Of a DNA stretch of 64,000 nt, positions 27,420-36,904 are shown piece by piece. The notes under the pieces are model-generated. The model did not search any database, was not told the origin of the DNA, and saw only the letters and a list, made by a program, of their open reading frames with translations. Source of the stretch: Chitinophagales bacterium (lineage in GTDB: Bacteria; Bacteroidota; Bacteroidia; Chitinophagales; UBA2359); assembly GCA_041392475.1 (NCBI GenBank), contig JAWKLZ010000002.1, forward strand, positions 1,372,501-1,436,500. Direction: 5' to 3'. The number at the start of each line of letters is the position of its first letter. Within the stretch, counting starts at the first letter, position 1. The position numbers and the translations under genes are program-made.

Positions 27420-28561
27420 CCTTTAAACATTTCAGCGGCAGCAGTATAACCTCCTTCTGTGCCATCCACAAAATGGATATGTGCTTCTTTTCTATCTTCT
27501 ACATAACACGACATAATGGAAGCATGAGTAGTGTGGATGCCATATCTGATTTTACCTTTGGCTTCCAATTTATCCAAAAAAACCACCAATTCATCAATTT
27601 CTTGTTGTGTACCAGAAATAACATTGTTCAGCGTTCCGTCAATCATGAGTGTATAAGACAACTCACTCACTTTTTGCAGATAAGCCCGTCCTTCTTCAAA
27701 ATAAATGAAATAATATTTACCGAAAATGGTAATCAGCCAGTTTTTGATGAGGTAAGCAAAGTTGTATTTACCGATGCGGGCATACATTTCCTCTTTGATT
27801 TTTTGGAGGGTTAAGTCCAACTTGAGTTTAATCGTTGAAATCGGTTGCCGTTCTTCATAAGTGCCGAAAATAGCGTTAATTTTAGCAATAATGTGCTGAT
27901 ACACTTTCCCTTGTAAAACATCATTGGGGCAGTTGACCAATAAGCAGACTATTCTTTCTTCGGGATAAGGCGGGTCTATTTCCTGCCAACGACATTCCAT
28001 TCCTTCCAAATTTACAGGAGTAAGTTGTTTATGATTTTCTGTTTCATCGACAAAAAGGGACTTAATAATTCCCTCTGCATACTTCAATCCTGTTCCTAGT
28101 ACGATTGGAACGGTGAGTTGAGCGTTTAAGTCAAATTTAGCAATTCGTATAGTCCGATTTTGTCTATATACTTCTTTGACTGGAAAAGAACCTATCTTCA
28201 AATTCAGGTGCATGTTTTTCTTAACATGGTGGCGGTAGTTCTCCAAAACAGCCAAGATTTCTTCTAAAAATGAATTTGGGAGAACGAAAGTAGCTCCATC
28301 TCCACCAAAAAAATAAGGAATTTTTAAGTTTTTGTCAATGGTTTTCAGTTTGTTCAAAACGACGATGATACCGCCCGTTGCAGTTAAATTGACATCTTTG
28401 TGAAAACCATTTTTCACTGCTTGAGTTGATTTTTCTATATCCAATACCACCATGTGCCAGTCTTCGGGAACTTGGCTAAATAAGTGTTCGTTGCCCAATA
28501 AGTTTACCAAAGACATTGAATGTTTGGTCAGGTTTTTATAGAAAAAGTGATTGTTTGTCAT
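27398..28561 (-). CDS. DUF3095 family protein, nucleotide-cyclase-like
   Basis: Best start ATG 28561 (MTNNHFFYKN); in-frame alternatives are 28600 and 28516. About 387 residues. 'VVLDIEKSTQAVKNG' and 'IPYFFGGDGATFVLP' match the metal-binding Asp strand and the GGD-type hairpin of class III nucleotidyl cyclases as they appear in DUF3095. The C-terminal half carries 'GLKYAEGIIKS' and the family's closing 'HFVDGTEGGYTAAAEMFK'. Adenylate-cyclase-like activity is suggested for the family but not established. It converges with the retron RT and shares its terminator, so it is not in the same transcript. Whether the two cooperate is open. Confidence 0.7.
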   Translation of the reverse strand: MTNNHFFYKNLTKHSMSLVNLLGNEHLFSQVPEDWHMVVLDIEKSTQAVKNGFHKDVNLTATGGIIVVLNKLKTIDKNLKIPYFFGGDGATFVLPNSFLEEILAVLENYRHHVKKNMHLNLKIGSFPVKEVYRQNRTIRIAKFDLNAQLTVPIVLGTGLKYAEGIIKSLFVDETENHKQLTPVNLEGMECRWQEIDPPYPEERIVCLLVNCPNDVLQGKVYQHIIAKINAIFGTYEERQPISTIKLKLDLTLQKIKEEMYARIGKYNFAYLIKNWLITIFGKYYFIYFEEGRAYLQKVSELSYTLMIDGTLNNVISGTQQEIDELVVFLDKLEAKGKIRYGIHTTHASIMSCYVEDRKEAHIHFVDGTEGGYTAAAEMFKGKALINQ

Positions 28562-28691
28562 GTATTCATTTTTATTACAAAGATTCAATACGTAGGACAT
28601 AGTTCTGCCTGTAGAAGTTTATGGCGTTTTAGCATCAGTTCTTTTTCGAGTATTTTAACTTCTATTTGTTGTAGTTTCAAGAAAATCAAAA

Positions 28692-29750
28692 CTACTCCAC
28701 ATACTCCGTTCGTACCAAAAAACTCTGTGTATGAATCCTTATCGGATGAGTCAAATACCAACTCATAAAATTCTGAAAACCCTTTTTTCCTTCAAAAGTC
28801 TGTATCCAAAGATTGTAATCCCGAATATTTGCTTGATTGAATAGCCAATAGTTATAGGATTCAAAATTTCCTGCGTTTATCAATTCTTGGTGATAGGTAT
28901 ATAGTGGAGTAGGATAGGTTTTGTCAAAACCCTGTTGCCACAATTCCAAAAAGCGTTCTCGGTAGTTAGTAACAGATTGAATTTGATCAAAATAATCAGA
29001 GTTATCTACTTTATTATTCTTCAATGCATTTTGCAGTTCATTGTGTGCGTTTTCAAATGAATTGCTTTTCGTTCGCTCCAATAAAAGTTTGGGTTCAGGA
29101 AGGGTATCATTTAGGACACACAGATACGTGTCAAGAACAAGTTTACCCATTTCATTGAAGCGGTCGCCACCATTTCGCTCAATGTTCATAAACAGTTCAC
29201 CATACAGCAATGTCCACAAAGGTTCATTGGAAGTAGCATACACTTTTGCCGCCCAAAAGTAATTGTCGGGATAATTGGGGTCAATTTTGATACCTTGTTC
29301 CCATTTATCCAAAGCTACTTGTGGCTTTTTTCGCAGCCACTCTATCACTCCCCAATCAAAATACAATTCTGCTTCGGTTGGGTATTGCTTCAATGCCTTT
29401 TGCAAAATTTTAGTACTTTGTTCGTAGTCACCCTTTAGGTCATAAGCATTGGCGAGTAGGCGGTAATACTCCAATTTTTCGGCGGGTTGTTGAATGATGG
29501 TTTGTAGGTATTCGATGGCATCCGCAAATTTGCTTTGGCGGTAATAGGCCAGCGCAAGTTGGTAGCAATACTCATCATTTTTTTTATCGTTTTTTAGGGC
29601 TTTCTCATAGTTTTTTGCAGCCTCTTTGTATTCGCCCTTTACCATGTGCTTTTTGGCAGTATTGGCATATTCTATTGCTTCGCTCGATTGTGCAAAATTT
29701 AGAATTGGTAGTAAAAGTAAGAACCAAAAGAAGATACATTTGAAGGACAT
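28692..29750 (-). CDS. Secreted TPR-repeat protein
   Basis: 352 residues. An N-terminal signal peptide (MSFKCIFFWFLLLLPILNFA, likely cut before QSS) is followed by about five tetratricopeptide repeats (about 22-190: 'GEYKEAAKNYEKALKND', 'KFADAIEYLQTII', 'GDYEQSTKILQKALKQYPT'). A C-terminal region of about 150 residues with 'NAHNELQNALKNNKVDNSD' and 'NYWLFNQANIRDYNLWI' has no repeats I can name. Probably a periplasmic or surface scaffold protein. Transcribed in the same direction as uvrA, 100 bp downstream of it. Confidence 0.75.
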   Translation of the reverse strand: MSFKCIFFWFLLLLPILNFAQSSEAIEYANTAKKHMVKGEYKEAAKNYEKALKNDKKNDEYCYQLALAYYRQSKFADAIEYLQTIIQQPAEKLEYYRLLANAYDLKGDYEQSTKILQKALKQYPTEAELYFDWGVIEWLRKKPQVALDKWEQGIKIDPNYPDNYFWAAKVYATSNEPLWTLLYGELFMNIERNGGDRFNEMGKLVLDTYLCVLNDTLPEPKLLLERTKSNSFENAHNELQNALKNNKVDNSDYFDQIQSVTNYRERFLELWQQGFDKTYPTPLYTYHQELINAGNFESYNYWLFNQANIRDYNLWIQTFEGKKGFQNFMSWYLTHPIRIHTQSFLVRTEYVE

Positions 29751-29852
29751 GGGCTTATTGCTTAAAAAGATCTAAATGTTGTTACTTCAAATTTACACTT
29801 TTGTCCATGAATTTCAAAACATATATTTTCGTCCTGTCAGACTGCTTCCCAA

Positions 29853-32636
29853 TCAAAGTTTCTCCTTCAAATACTCAGCCGTATAAGAATTTTCTACCAT
29901 AAGCAGTCCTTCTGGTACACCTTGATAGAGGAGGTATCCGCCTTCGTCGCCTCCTTCAGGGCCAAGATCTATGAGCCAATCTGCAGATTTGATGATGTCC
30001 ATATTGTGTTCGACAATCACAATGGTATGCCCACTTTCGACCAAAGCATTGAAGGCAGCCAAGAGTTTTTTGATGTCATTGAAGTGAAGCCCCGTAGAAG
30101 GTTCATCAAAAATAAAAAGGACAGGATTGTTAGAGCGACCTTTGCCGAGGTAAGAGGCCAATTTTACCCGTTGGGCTTCTCCTCCACTCAAAGTGCTGGA
30201 AGATTGCCCCAGTTTGACATACCCGAGTCCTACATCTTGAAGTGGTTGTATTTTATTGACAACATCAGGACGGTCTTCAAAAAAATCAATCGCTTCATCC
30301 ACACTCATTTCCAAAACATCGTGAATGTTTTTGTCTTTGTATTCTACTTCAATGACTTCTGGCCTAAACCGTTTGCCTTCACATTCTTCGCATCGCAAGC
30401 GCACATCTGCCAAAAACTGCATTTCGATGGTGACATATCCTTCTCCTTTGCAGGTTTCGCAGCGACCACCTTCTACATTGAAGGAAAAATGCTTGGCTTT
30501 GAAGCCATTTATTTTTGACAAGTGCATCTGAGAATACAATTCTCGAATAGCGTCATAAGCTTTGATATACGTCACAGGATTGGAGCGAGAAGAACGCCCC
30601 AATGGATTTTGACTAATCAGTTCTATTTTGGATAAACTACTCAAATCACCGCTGATTTCTTTGTGTGTACCAGGCGCATCACCTGCTCCTTCAAAATGTC
30701 GCTTGAGGGAAGGATACAAAATATCCTTGACCAGCGAAGTTTTGCCCGAACCACTTACACCTGATACCACCGTGATGACATTGAGCGGAAAAGTAACAGA
30801 TATATCTTTGAGATTGTGGTGCGTAGCATGGTGAATGGTGATGGCATTGATGACTTTTCGACGGTGTTCGGGAATGACGACCTCCTTTCTACCCAACAAA
30901 TAATCAGCGGTAAGGCTGGTTTGACTATTTAATAATTCTGAGGGATCTCCTTCAAAAACCACTTCACCGCCAAGATGTCCTGCCATAGGCCCCATATCAA
31001 CGATATAATCTGCATTGCGAATGATTTCTTCTTCGTGTTCGACAATGACAACTGTATTACCCAAATTTCGCAATTCCTTCAATACCCTAATCAACCGTTG
31101 TGTATCTCTCGGATGTAAACCAATGCTGGGTTCGTCCAAAATATACATAGAATTGGTCAAATTGCTTCCCAAACTTCGAGTGAGGTTGATGCGCTGGGTT
31201 TCTCCTCCCGAAAGTGTGCTGGATAGACGGTTAAGGGTCAAATACCCCAAACCTATGTCTTTCATTATTTTGAGGCGATTTTGCACCTCCAATAAAATGC
31301 GGCTGGCAACTTCCTGATCGTAGTCTGTTAGTTGGATTTGTTCAAAGAAATAATGCAGTTGCTTGATTGGCATCAATACCAAATCTGCAATAGATTTGCC
31401 ATGAACTTTCACATATTGAGCATCTTTTCGCAATCGAGTGCCTTTGCAGTCTTTGCATAAGGTACGCCCTCGGTAGCGAGAAAGCATGACTCGGTACTGA
31501 ATTTTGTGGCTGGATTGTTCCAACATCACAAAAAAATCATTCAATCCTTGAAAATATTTATTGCCTTTCCACAATAAATCGTACTCCTCTGGAGAGAGGT
31601 CTTTAATCGCTCGGTGAATTGGGAAGTCAAACTTGTGGCTATTCGTGATTAGTTCCGTTTGGTACTGACTCATTTTTTCGCCACGCCATGCAACTACTGC
31701 ACCTTCATAGACAGAAAGATTGCGATTGGGAATTACCAAATTTTCGTCAATATCTATTACATGACCAAAACCCTCACAACGTTTGCAAGCCCCATAAGGA
31801 TTGTTGAAGTTGAAAAAGTGTGCGTTGGGTTCTTCAAAAAGAATGCCGTCCATTTCAAAACGATTGTTGAAGATACTGGTTTCACTACCAATTACTTCAA
31901 CAATACAATCCCCCATACTTTCCGAAAAGGCAGTCTGGGCAGAGTCACCAGCTCGTACTCGGGTATCTTCATCGTTGTGAACAACAAGGCGGTCAATCAA
32001 TACTTGAATGTTGGTGACAGCAGCATTTTTTCGCAATTTCACTTCTTCAATGCGTGTAAGTTCACCGTCGATTGCTACTCTCGTAAAACCTTTTTGCAGT
32101 AAAATAGATAGCTGATTCTGTGGTGTTCTGCCATCTTTTACTTCAAAGGGAATGAAAACTTGAACTTTGCTGCCTTCTTCTAAAGAGGTGATATAGTCGA
32201 CAACATCCGAAACGGTATGCTTTTTGACAAGGTTTCCAGAGATAGGAGAGTAAGTCTTACCGATTCGGGCAAATAAGAGACGGAGGTAGTCGTAAATTTC
32301 AGTAAGAGTACCAACTGTAGATCGGGAAGTTCGAGTGATGACTTTCTGTTCGATAGCGATTGCAGGACTTATTCCTTTGATGTAATCTACATCGGGTTTA
32401 TCCATACGCATCAAAAATTGGCGAGCGTAAGAAGATAAACTTTCCACATACCGTCTTTGTCCTTCGGCATAAAGGGTGTCTATTGTCAAAGATGATTTTC
32501 CTGATCCACTCACACCTGTCACAACCACTAATTTATTTCGTGGAATGATTACGTTTACGTTTTTCAAGTTATGTACTCTTGCACCCTTTATAATAATATT
32601 TTTTTTGGGGTCAGCAGTTTCAATATCTTTCATCAT
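29853..32636 (-). CDS. uvrA: Excinuclease ABC subunit A
   Basis: 927 residues, slightly shorter than E. coli UvrA. DNA damage-recognition ATPase of nucleotide excision repair, working with UvrB. Two ABC cassettes: Walker A 'GVSGSGKSS' (about 41) and 'GVSGSGKTS' (about 640), signature motifs 'LSGGETQRI' and 'LSGGEAQRV', and Walker B 'YILDEPSIGLH' and 'FIFDEPSTGLH'. The C-terminal zinc module has 'CETCKGEGY' and 'CEECEGKRF'. In the first zinc module only 'CKRCEGFG' is kept; the preceding CPxC pair is absent ('FEMDGILFEEP'), which I believe is usual in Bacteroidota. A TAACTTTG promoter precedes it. ATG 32636 or 32633 are both possible starts. Confidence 0.97.
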   Translation of the reverse strand: MMKDIETADPKKNIIIKGARVHNLKNVNVIIPRNKLVVVTGVSGSGKSSLTIDTLYAEGQRRYVESLSSYARQFLMRMDKPDVDYIKGISPAIAIEQKVITRTSRSTVGTLTEIYDYLRLLFARIGKTYSPISGNLVKKHTVSDVVDYITSLEEGSKVQVFIPFEVKDGRTPQNQLSILLQKGFTRVAIDGELTRIEEVKLRKNAAVTNIQVLIDRLVVHNDEDTRVRAGDSAQTAFSESMGDCIVEVIGSETSIFNNRFEMDGILFEEPNAHFFNFNNPYGACKRCEGFGHVIDIDENLVIPNRNLSVYEGAVVAWRGEKMSQYQTELITNSHKFDFPIHRAIKDLSPEEYDLLWKGNKYFQGLNDFFVMLEQSSHKIQYRVMLSRYRGRTLCKDCKGTRLRKDAQYVKVHGKSIADLVLMPIKQLHYFFEQIQLTDYDQEVASRILLEVQNRLKIMKDIGLGYLTLNRLSSTLSGGETQRINLTRSLGSNLTNSMYILDEPSIGLHPRDTQRLIRVLKELRNLGNTVVIVEHEEEIIRNADYIVDMGPMAGHLGGEVVFEGDPSELLNSQTSLTADYLLGRKEVVIPEHRRKVINAITIHHATHHNLKDISVTFPLNVITVVSGVSGSGKTSLVKDILYPSLKRHFEGAGDAPGTHKEISGDLSSLSKIELISQNPLGRSSRSNPVTYIKAYDAIRELYSQMHLSKINGFKAKHFSFNVEGGRCETCKGEGYVTIEMQFLADVRLRCEECEGKRFRPEVIEVEYKDKNIHDVLEMSVDEAIDFFEDRPDVVNKIQPLQDVGLGYVKLGQSSSTLSGGEAQRVKLASYLGKGRSNNPVLFIFDEPSTGLHFNDIKKLLAAFNALVESGHTIVIVEHNMDIIKSADWLIDLGPEGGDEGGYLLYQGVPEGLLMVENSYTAEYLKEKL

Positions 32637-32658
32637 ATATTTTAGAAAATTGGAGGGA

Positions 32659-32689
32659 CAAAGTTACCTTAATAAAGTTCAAAATCAAT
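32659..32689 (-). promoter_or_regulatory. Promoter of uvrA
   Basis: TAACTTTG (minus strand, 32666-32659) matches the -7 consensus; ATTG at 32689-32686 is a plausible -33 with a 19-nt gap. It lies 22 bp before the ATG. Confidence 0.5.
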
Positions 32690-33435
32690 GATAAAATCAC
32701 ACATCGTCATTAAAATACTGTGGATAGTATGAGTTGATTAAATTGATAAATTACATTGATCTCACACTTCGCACCCTTTTTTTCAAAAAAGCAATTAACT
32801 CATTTTTGCAATTCATTTAATAATATTGAATTATAAGTATCAATAATTTTTAACTTATTTTTTTATAAATTCATTATTTGGCATCGACCTCCAATTTTAA
32901 GCAAACACTCTATGTATAATAAACATTCTTTAACTAAGAGAATCAAACTGTTTTTTGACTTTTATTCTACAAACAATTGATTTTTAGATTTTTAAAATTG
33001 AATTGTATTATTTGTTAAGGGTGAACTGTAAAAAAAATGAATTATCCAAAGATTTTTAAAGAGGTGCGGAACATAAGTTGATTTAAGTCATTGTCATCAA
33101 AAAACGCAAAAGTATTTCAATGCTTATGCAGCCTTTTGGTCTAAATGACAGTCTTTGAAATAAGGAAATTTCTTTTTTAATAAAAGTTGAAAAAAATCCC
33201 TTAAAAAGTCCAAAAACTTTCATTTTTTTAAAAAACAATAGGCAACTGTTTTTGATTCCAATGAAATATTTTTACTTTTGTTTGGAACTTACAACAAATA
33301 ATTCATTTCTTCACAAATAAACGAATGCTTATAGACTAGAAAACTCTACACTAATTTTTAAACTGTACTTGTGTAAACTGAGAGGAAAGAGTTGATATTC
33401 TACTCTTTACCTTCACCCAAAATAATTGCTTAACT
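32690..33435. other. AT-rich intergenic region between uvrA and the sigma factor gene
   Basis: About 750 bp without a credible gene. It holds the uvrA promoter at the left edge and a good plus-strand promoter at 33251-33280; the rest is A/T runs. No tRNA or structured RNA was recognised. Confidence 0.6.
33251..33280 (+). promoter_or_regulatory. Promoter of the sigma factor gene
   Basis: TTTG at 33251-33254 and TACTTTTG at 33273-33280, 18 nt apart, give the best -33/-7 pair in the window. The resulting 5' leader is about 150 nt. Confidence 0.6.
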
Positions 33436-34014
33436 ATGGATTTGCACACAATTAGTGATAGAGCATTGGTCAAGATGTATATGGCCGGTAATGAGCATTC
33501 TCTCGCCGAATTAATTCGCCGACATCAGGAAAAGGTATATACTTCCATTTTTATGTTTGTTAAAGACGAAGTATTGGCTGAAGATATTTTTCAGGACACC
33601 TTTATTAAGGTAATAGAAACACTTCGTAGGGGAAAATACTATGAAGATGGTAAGTTTTTACCTTGGGTTTTGCGAATTTCCTACAACCTTTGTATTGATC
33701 ACTATCGAAAGGTAAAACGTACACCAACGATTACCAATAGTGAAGGGTATGATATCTTCAAATTTTTGAAATTTGAAGAAGATTCGCCTGAAAAGTCAAT
33801 GATAAAGAACGAGACGCATACAAAAGTACGTAAGTTGGTAGAACAACTGCCTGACGAACAGAAAGAAGTCGTTATTTTGCGACACTATGCAGACCTAAGT
33901 TTTAAAGAGATTGCTAAAATCACAAACGTTAGCATCAATACAGCGCTAGGTCGTATGCGTTATGCGCTTATTAACATGCGTAAAATGATTACAGAAAAAC
34001 AAATTCTGCTTTAG
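33436..34014 (+). CDS. RNA polymerase sigma factor, ECF / sigma-70 family
   Basis: 192 residues with only regions 2 and 4. Region 2: 'LAELIRRHQEKVYTSIFMFV', 'AEDIFQDTFIKVIETLRRG' and 'PWVLRISYNLCIDHYRKVKR' (about 20-95). Region 4: 'LVEQLPDEQKEVVILRHYADLSFKEIAKITNVSINTA' (from about 130), whose helix-turn-helix reads the -35 element. A linker of about 30 residues separates them. It directs RNA polymerase to a set of promoters; the regulon is unknown. The next gene (80 aa) looks like a minimal anti-sigma partner. A strong housekeeping-type promoter with a 150-nt leader precedes it, suggesting constitutive transcription and post-translational control. Confidence 0.92.
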   Translation: MDLHTISDRALVKMYMAGNEHSLAELIRRHQEKVYTSIFMFVKDEVLAEDIFQDTFIKVIETLRRGKYYEDGKFLPWVLRISYNLCIDHYRKVKRTPTITNSEGYDIFKFLKFEEDSPEKSMIKNETHTKVRKLVEQLPDEQKEVVILRHYADLSFKEIAKITNVSINTALGRMRYALINMRKMITEKQILL

Positions 34015-34126
34015 CAGAAATTCTTGGGCTTATTAACAATAAAGAGAGATTAGCTTGCGTTTTATAGGCGATTATGTAAATCGTAATATACAAACTTAAG
34101 TAACCCCCTCTAAATTAGTAACGCCT

Positions 34127-34369
34127 ATGTACGAACAGTTTACACAAGAAGATCTCATTCGTTATAGTTATAACGAAACCAGCCTTACAGAAAGTAAAGC
34201 CATAGAACAAGCAATAGAAGAAAATTGGGAAATGAAAGAACAGTATGAAGAGATACAAGCAACTTTTGATATTTTGGACAAAGTTGTGTTGCGATTTCCC
34301 AACCCATCTTCTATCAAAATAATCATGGATTATAGCCAGAAAACCCATACAATGGAAACTCCCTGCTAA
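34127..34369 (+). CDS. Small anti-sigma-like protein downstream of the sigma factor
   Basis: 80 residues. 'FTQEDLIRYSYNETSLTESK' then 'AIEQAIEENWEMKEQYEEI' follows the helical layout of the N-terminal anti-sigma domain (zf-HC2-like 'l..yl.geLs..e...ie.hL'), but has no His/Cys zinc ligands and no transmembrane helix. Similar short proteins follow sigma factors in other Bacteroidota, as I recall. Binding and inhibition of the neighbouring sigma factor is therefore inferred, not shown. The gap to the sigma gene is 112 bp and a strong terminator follows, so the pair forms a two-gene transcript. Confidence 0.6.
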   Translation: MYEQFTQEDLIRYSYNETSLTESKAIEQAIEENWEMKEQYEEIQATFDILDKVVLRFPNPSSIKIIMDYSQKTHTMETPC

Positions 34370-34412
34370 CTCTGGATTCTGTGCATTATTTCCCTATTTT
34401 ATACAAGTATAT

Positions 34413-34450
34413 AAAGGCTGTAAAGTGTTAAATACAACTTTACAGCCTTT
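34413..34450 (+). terminator. Intrinsic terminator after the sigma / anti-sigma pair
   Basis: Perfect 14-bp stem AAAGGCTGTAAAGT / ACTTTACAGCCTTT with a 10-nt loop and trailing T's. Confidence 0.85.
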
Positions 34451-34575
34451 TTGTATTATTATCCAACTATTTATCCAAATAATGGTTTAAACTTAATTAA
34501 AACCCCAATAGAAAACAGTAATTGAAATTGATACATTAAAAACAGATTTCCTAGTACCCCCTAATTCAAAATAAT

Positions 34576-35898
34576 ATGCCCTTAACTACTAAAAAACTCT
34601 ATACTTATTTTAGGAAGAATAACCATGTATGTACAGATAGCCGCAAAGTACAACCAAATGATTTGTTTTTTGCTTTGAAAGGCCCCAATTTTGACGGTAA
34701 TGTGTATGCAGATGATGCTCTAAAAAGAGGAGCTACTTATGCAGTGATTGATAACCCCGAATTTCAGAAAAGCGATAGACACCTATTGGTTCAAGATACG
34801 CTTACCGCCCTACAAGACTTAGCTACTTATCACCTTAAAGAAGTCAAACCTATATGCATTGCAATCACTGGATCCAATGGTAAAACAACTACCAAAGAAT
34901 TGATAACAAGTGTATTAGCAACTACCTTCAATACACAAGCCACTATCGGCAATTTGAACAATCATATTGGAGTGCCGCTTACTTTATTATCCTTAGTAGA
35001 CGATACCAAAATGATGATAGTAGAAATGGGTGCAAATCACATAGACGAAATTAACTTTTTGTGTAGCATTGCTCTACCTAACTTTGGTTTGATCACTAAT
35101 ATTGGTAAAGCACACTTAGAAGGTTTCGGCAGTGTCAATGGGATTGTGAAAGCCAAAGGAGAACTATTTGATTTTTTGGATGCCTCTGGAGGACATTCTT
35201 TTCTGAATATGAACGATTTTCGAGTAGCTAAAATTGGCTATTTTATTCAAAATGCTTCCACTTACGGAAGTGGAGAATGGTACAAAACAGATGTAAGGAT
35301 GGAAGGTGCAGAGCCTTTTTTGAAGGTAAATTGGTATCCTAAAGTTCAAACAGGTAAAAATAAACGAGCTATTTTAGACCCCATTGATATTCAAACACAA
35401 TTAATTGGGGCTTATAATTTGGACAATGTGACTGCTGCAATTGCAGTTGGAAGTTACTTCAATGTTTCTGCTGAAAACATCAAGCAAGCCATTGAAGCCT
35501 ATAAACCTAACAATCAACGCTCACAAATACTTGAAAAAAATGGAAATACAATTGTACTCGATGCCTACAATGCCAACCCCACAAGTATGGAAGCAGCACT
35601 ACAAAATTTTGCAAAGATGAAAGGCGAAAATAAAGTAGTCATATTGGGAGATATGCTTGAAATGGGAAAGGAAAGCGAAACGGAGCATCTGAAATTGTTG
35701 AAAATGCTATTAGAAATGAAAGTATCTCAAGTAGTGTTGGTGGGGAACGAACTAATGAAAGCGGATAAAAAACGACAATTTTTACACTTTCAAAATACAA
35801 AAGATGCACGTAATTGGTTTGATGAGCAGCATTTTCAAAATGCACTGATACTTTTGAAAGGATCAAGAAGTATTGCTTTAGAGAAAATTGTTGAGTAA
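34576..35898 (+). CDS. murF: UDP-N-acetylmuramoyl-tripeptide--D-alanyl-D-alanine ligase
   Basis: 440 residues. Cytosolic ATP-dependent ligase that adds D-Ala-D-Ala to the UDP-MurNAc-tripeptide in peptidoglycan synthesis. The N-terminal domain begins 'VCTDSRKVQPNDLFFALKG' (Mur ligase substrate part, about 18-36). The central ATPase has 'AITGSNGKTTTKELI' (about 96-110), 'NLNNHIGVPLTLL' and 'VEMGANHIDEI'. The C-terminal domain has 'VLDAYNANPTSMEAAL' and 'VILGDMLEMGKES'. Not in a dcw cluster here, followed 26 bp later by an SDR gene that probably shares its transcript. Confidence 0.95.
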   Translation: MPLTTKKLYTYFRKNNHVCTDSRKVQPNDLFFALKGPNFDGNVYADDALKRGATYAVIDNPEFQKSDRHLLVQDTLTALQDLATYHLKEVKPICIAITGSNGKTTTKELITSVLATTFNTQATIGNLNNHIGVPLTLLSLVDDTKMMIVEMGANHIDEINFLCSIALPNFGLITNIGKAHLEGFGSVNGIVKAKGELFDFLDASGGHSFLNMNDFRVAKIGYFIQNASTYGSGEWYKTDVRMEGAEPFLKVNWYPKVQTGKNKRAILDPIDIQTQLIGAYNLDNVTAAIAVGSYFNVSAENIKQAIEAYKPNNQRSQILEKNGNTIVLDAYNANPTSMEAALQNFAKMKGENKVVILGDMLEMGKESETEHLKLLKMLLEMKVSQVVLVGNELMKADKKRQFLHFQNTKDARNWFDEQHFQNALILLKGSRSIALEKIVE

Positions 35899-35924
35899 AT
35901 TTAGGCCTATCAAAACAGCATACT

Positions 35925-36902
35925 ATGATTCTCGTTACAGGTGGTACAGGTTTGGTCGGAGCACACCTGCTTAGGCAATTGATTGAACAACAGAAGCATC
36001 CTATCAGGGCTATCAAACGAAATTCAAGTAGAATGGATTTGGTGGCAGACATTGAAGATCAAATAGAGTGGTTTCAAGCGGATATATTGGAGGTAGAGAA
36101 TTTGAGGGCTGCAATGGTAGGCGTTTCTAAGATTTATCACTGTGCTGCTGTTATTGCTTTTGACTCGAAACAATACGAATGGATGCACCGAGTGAATGTG
36201 GAAGGCACGGCGAATGTGGTGAATTTGGCATTGGAGGAAGGTGTACAAAAATTAGTTCACGTCAGTTCGATTGCTGCAATTGGCAGAAGTGAGCGAAATA
36301 ATAGAGTGAGTGAGAACACTAAGTGGGAGGATAGCCCTAACAATAGTCAATATGCTATTAGCAAGTACAGAGGAGAGATGGAAGTGTGGCGAGGTGCTGC
36401 AGAAGGGTTGAATGTCGTCATCGTAAATCCTTCTGTCATTATTGGAGAAGGATATTGGAATGAAGGAAGTAGTCAGTTAATTTCTAAAGTAGCCAAGGGT
36501 TTACCATTTTATCCAGCAGGAGGAACAGGCTTTGTAGATGTAAAAGACGTGGTGGAAGCAATGATTGGTTTGATGGATAGTAAAGTCGGAAACGAACGGT
36601 TTATTCTAAATGGAATCAATACGACCTACCAAGATTTTTTTACACAAGTCGCTGTGAAATTTGGTAAGAAACCTCCTCGTTTCAAAATCAATCCCTTGAT
36701 TGCTGCTATTTCGTGGAGATTAGCCAAACCCTTGTCGTGGATTACTAGAAAAGCCCCTTTGATTACCAAAGAAACTGCTCAATTGATGCAATCACGATAT
36801 TTTTATGACAATAGTAAAATTCAAAAAATGATTGGGTTTAAATTTCGGTCATTTGAAGATACGCTTCGGAGAATTGCTAAAAATTTTCCGAAAGAAGGAT
36901 AA
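35925..36902 (+). CDS. NAD-dependent epimerase/dehydratase (extended SDR)
   Basis: 325 residues. Rossmann glycine motif 'TGGTGLVGAHLL' at residues 5-16, 'VYHCAA'-equivalent 'IYHCAAVIAFD' (about 70), the catalytic Ser in 'VHVSSIAAIG' and Tyr/Lys in 'YAISKYRGEME' (about 144-154). Overall similar to dihydroflavonol-4-reductase-like or 3-beta-HSD-like members of the extended SDR group, which act on nucleotide sugars, steroids or other ketones; the substrate cannot be read from sequence. It lies 26 bp after murF and is closed by a strong terminator. Confidence 0.85.
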   Translation: MILVTGGTGLVGAHLLRQLIEQQKHPIRAIKRNSSRMDLVADIEDQIEWFQADILEVENLRAAMVGVSKIYHCAAVIAFDSKQYEWMHRVNVEGTANVVNLALEEGVQKLVHVSSIAAIGRSERNNRVSENTKWEDSPNNSQYAISKYRGEMEVWRGAAEGLNVVIVNPSVIIGEGYWNEGSSQLISKVAKGLPFYPAGGTGFVDVKDVVEAMIGLMDSKVGNERFILNGINTTYQDFFTQVAVKFGKKPPRFKINPLIAAISWRLAKPLSWITRKAPLITKETAQLMQSRYFYDNSKIQKMIGFKFRSFEDTLRRIAKNFPKEG

Positions 36903-36904
36903 TA

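Noticed and set aside
27398..28600. DUF3095 as the retron's effector in the same operon
   Set aside because: The genes are convergent with a shared terminator, so they are not co-transcribed; only a functional association remains possible.
32690..33435. tRNA or small RNA gene in the 750-bp gap
   Set aside because: No cloverleaf, conserved stem or strong hairpin could be recognised by eye; only promoters at the edges.
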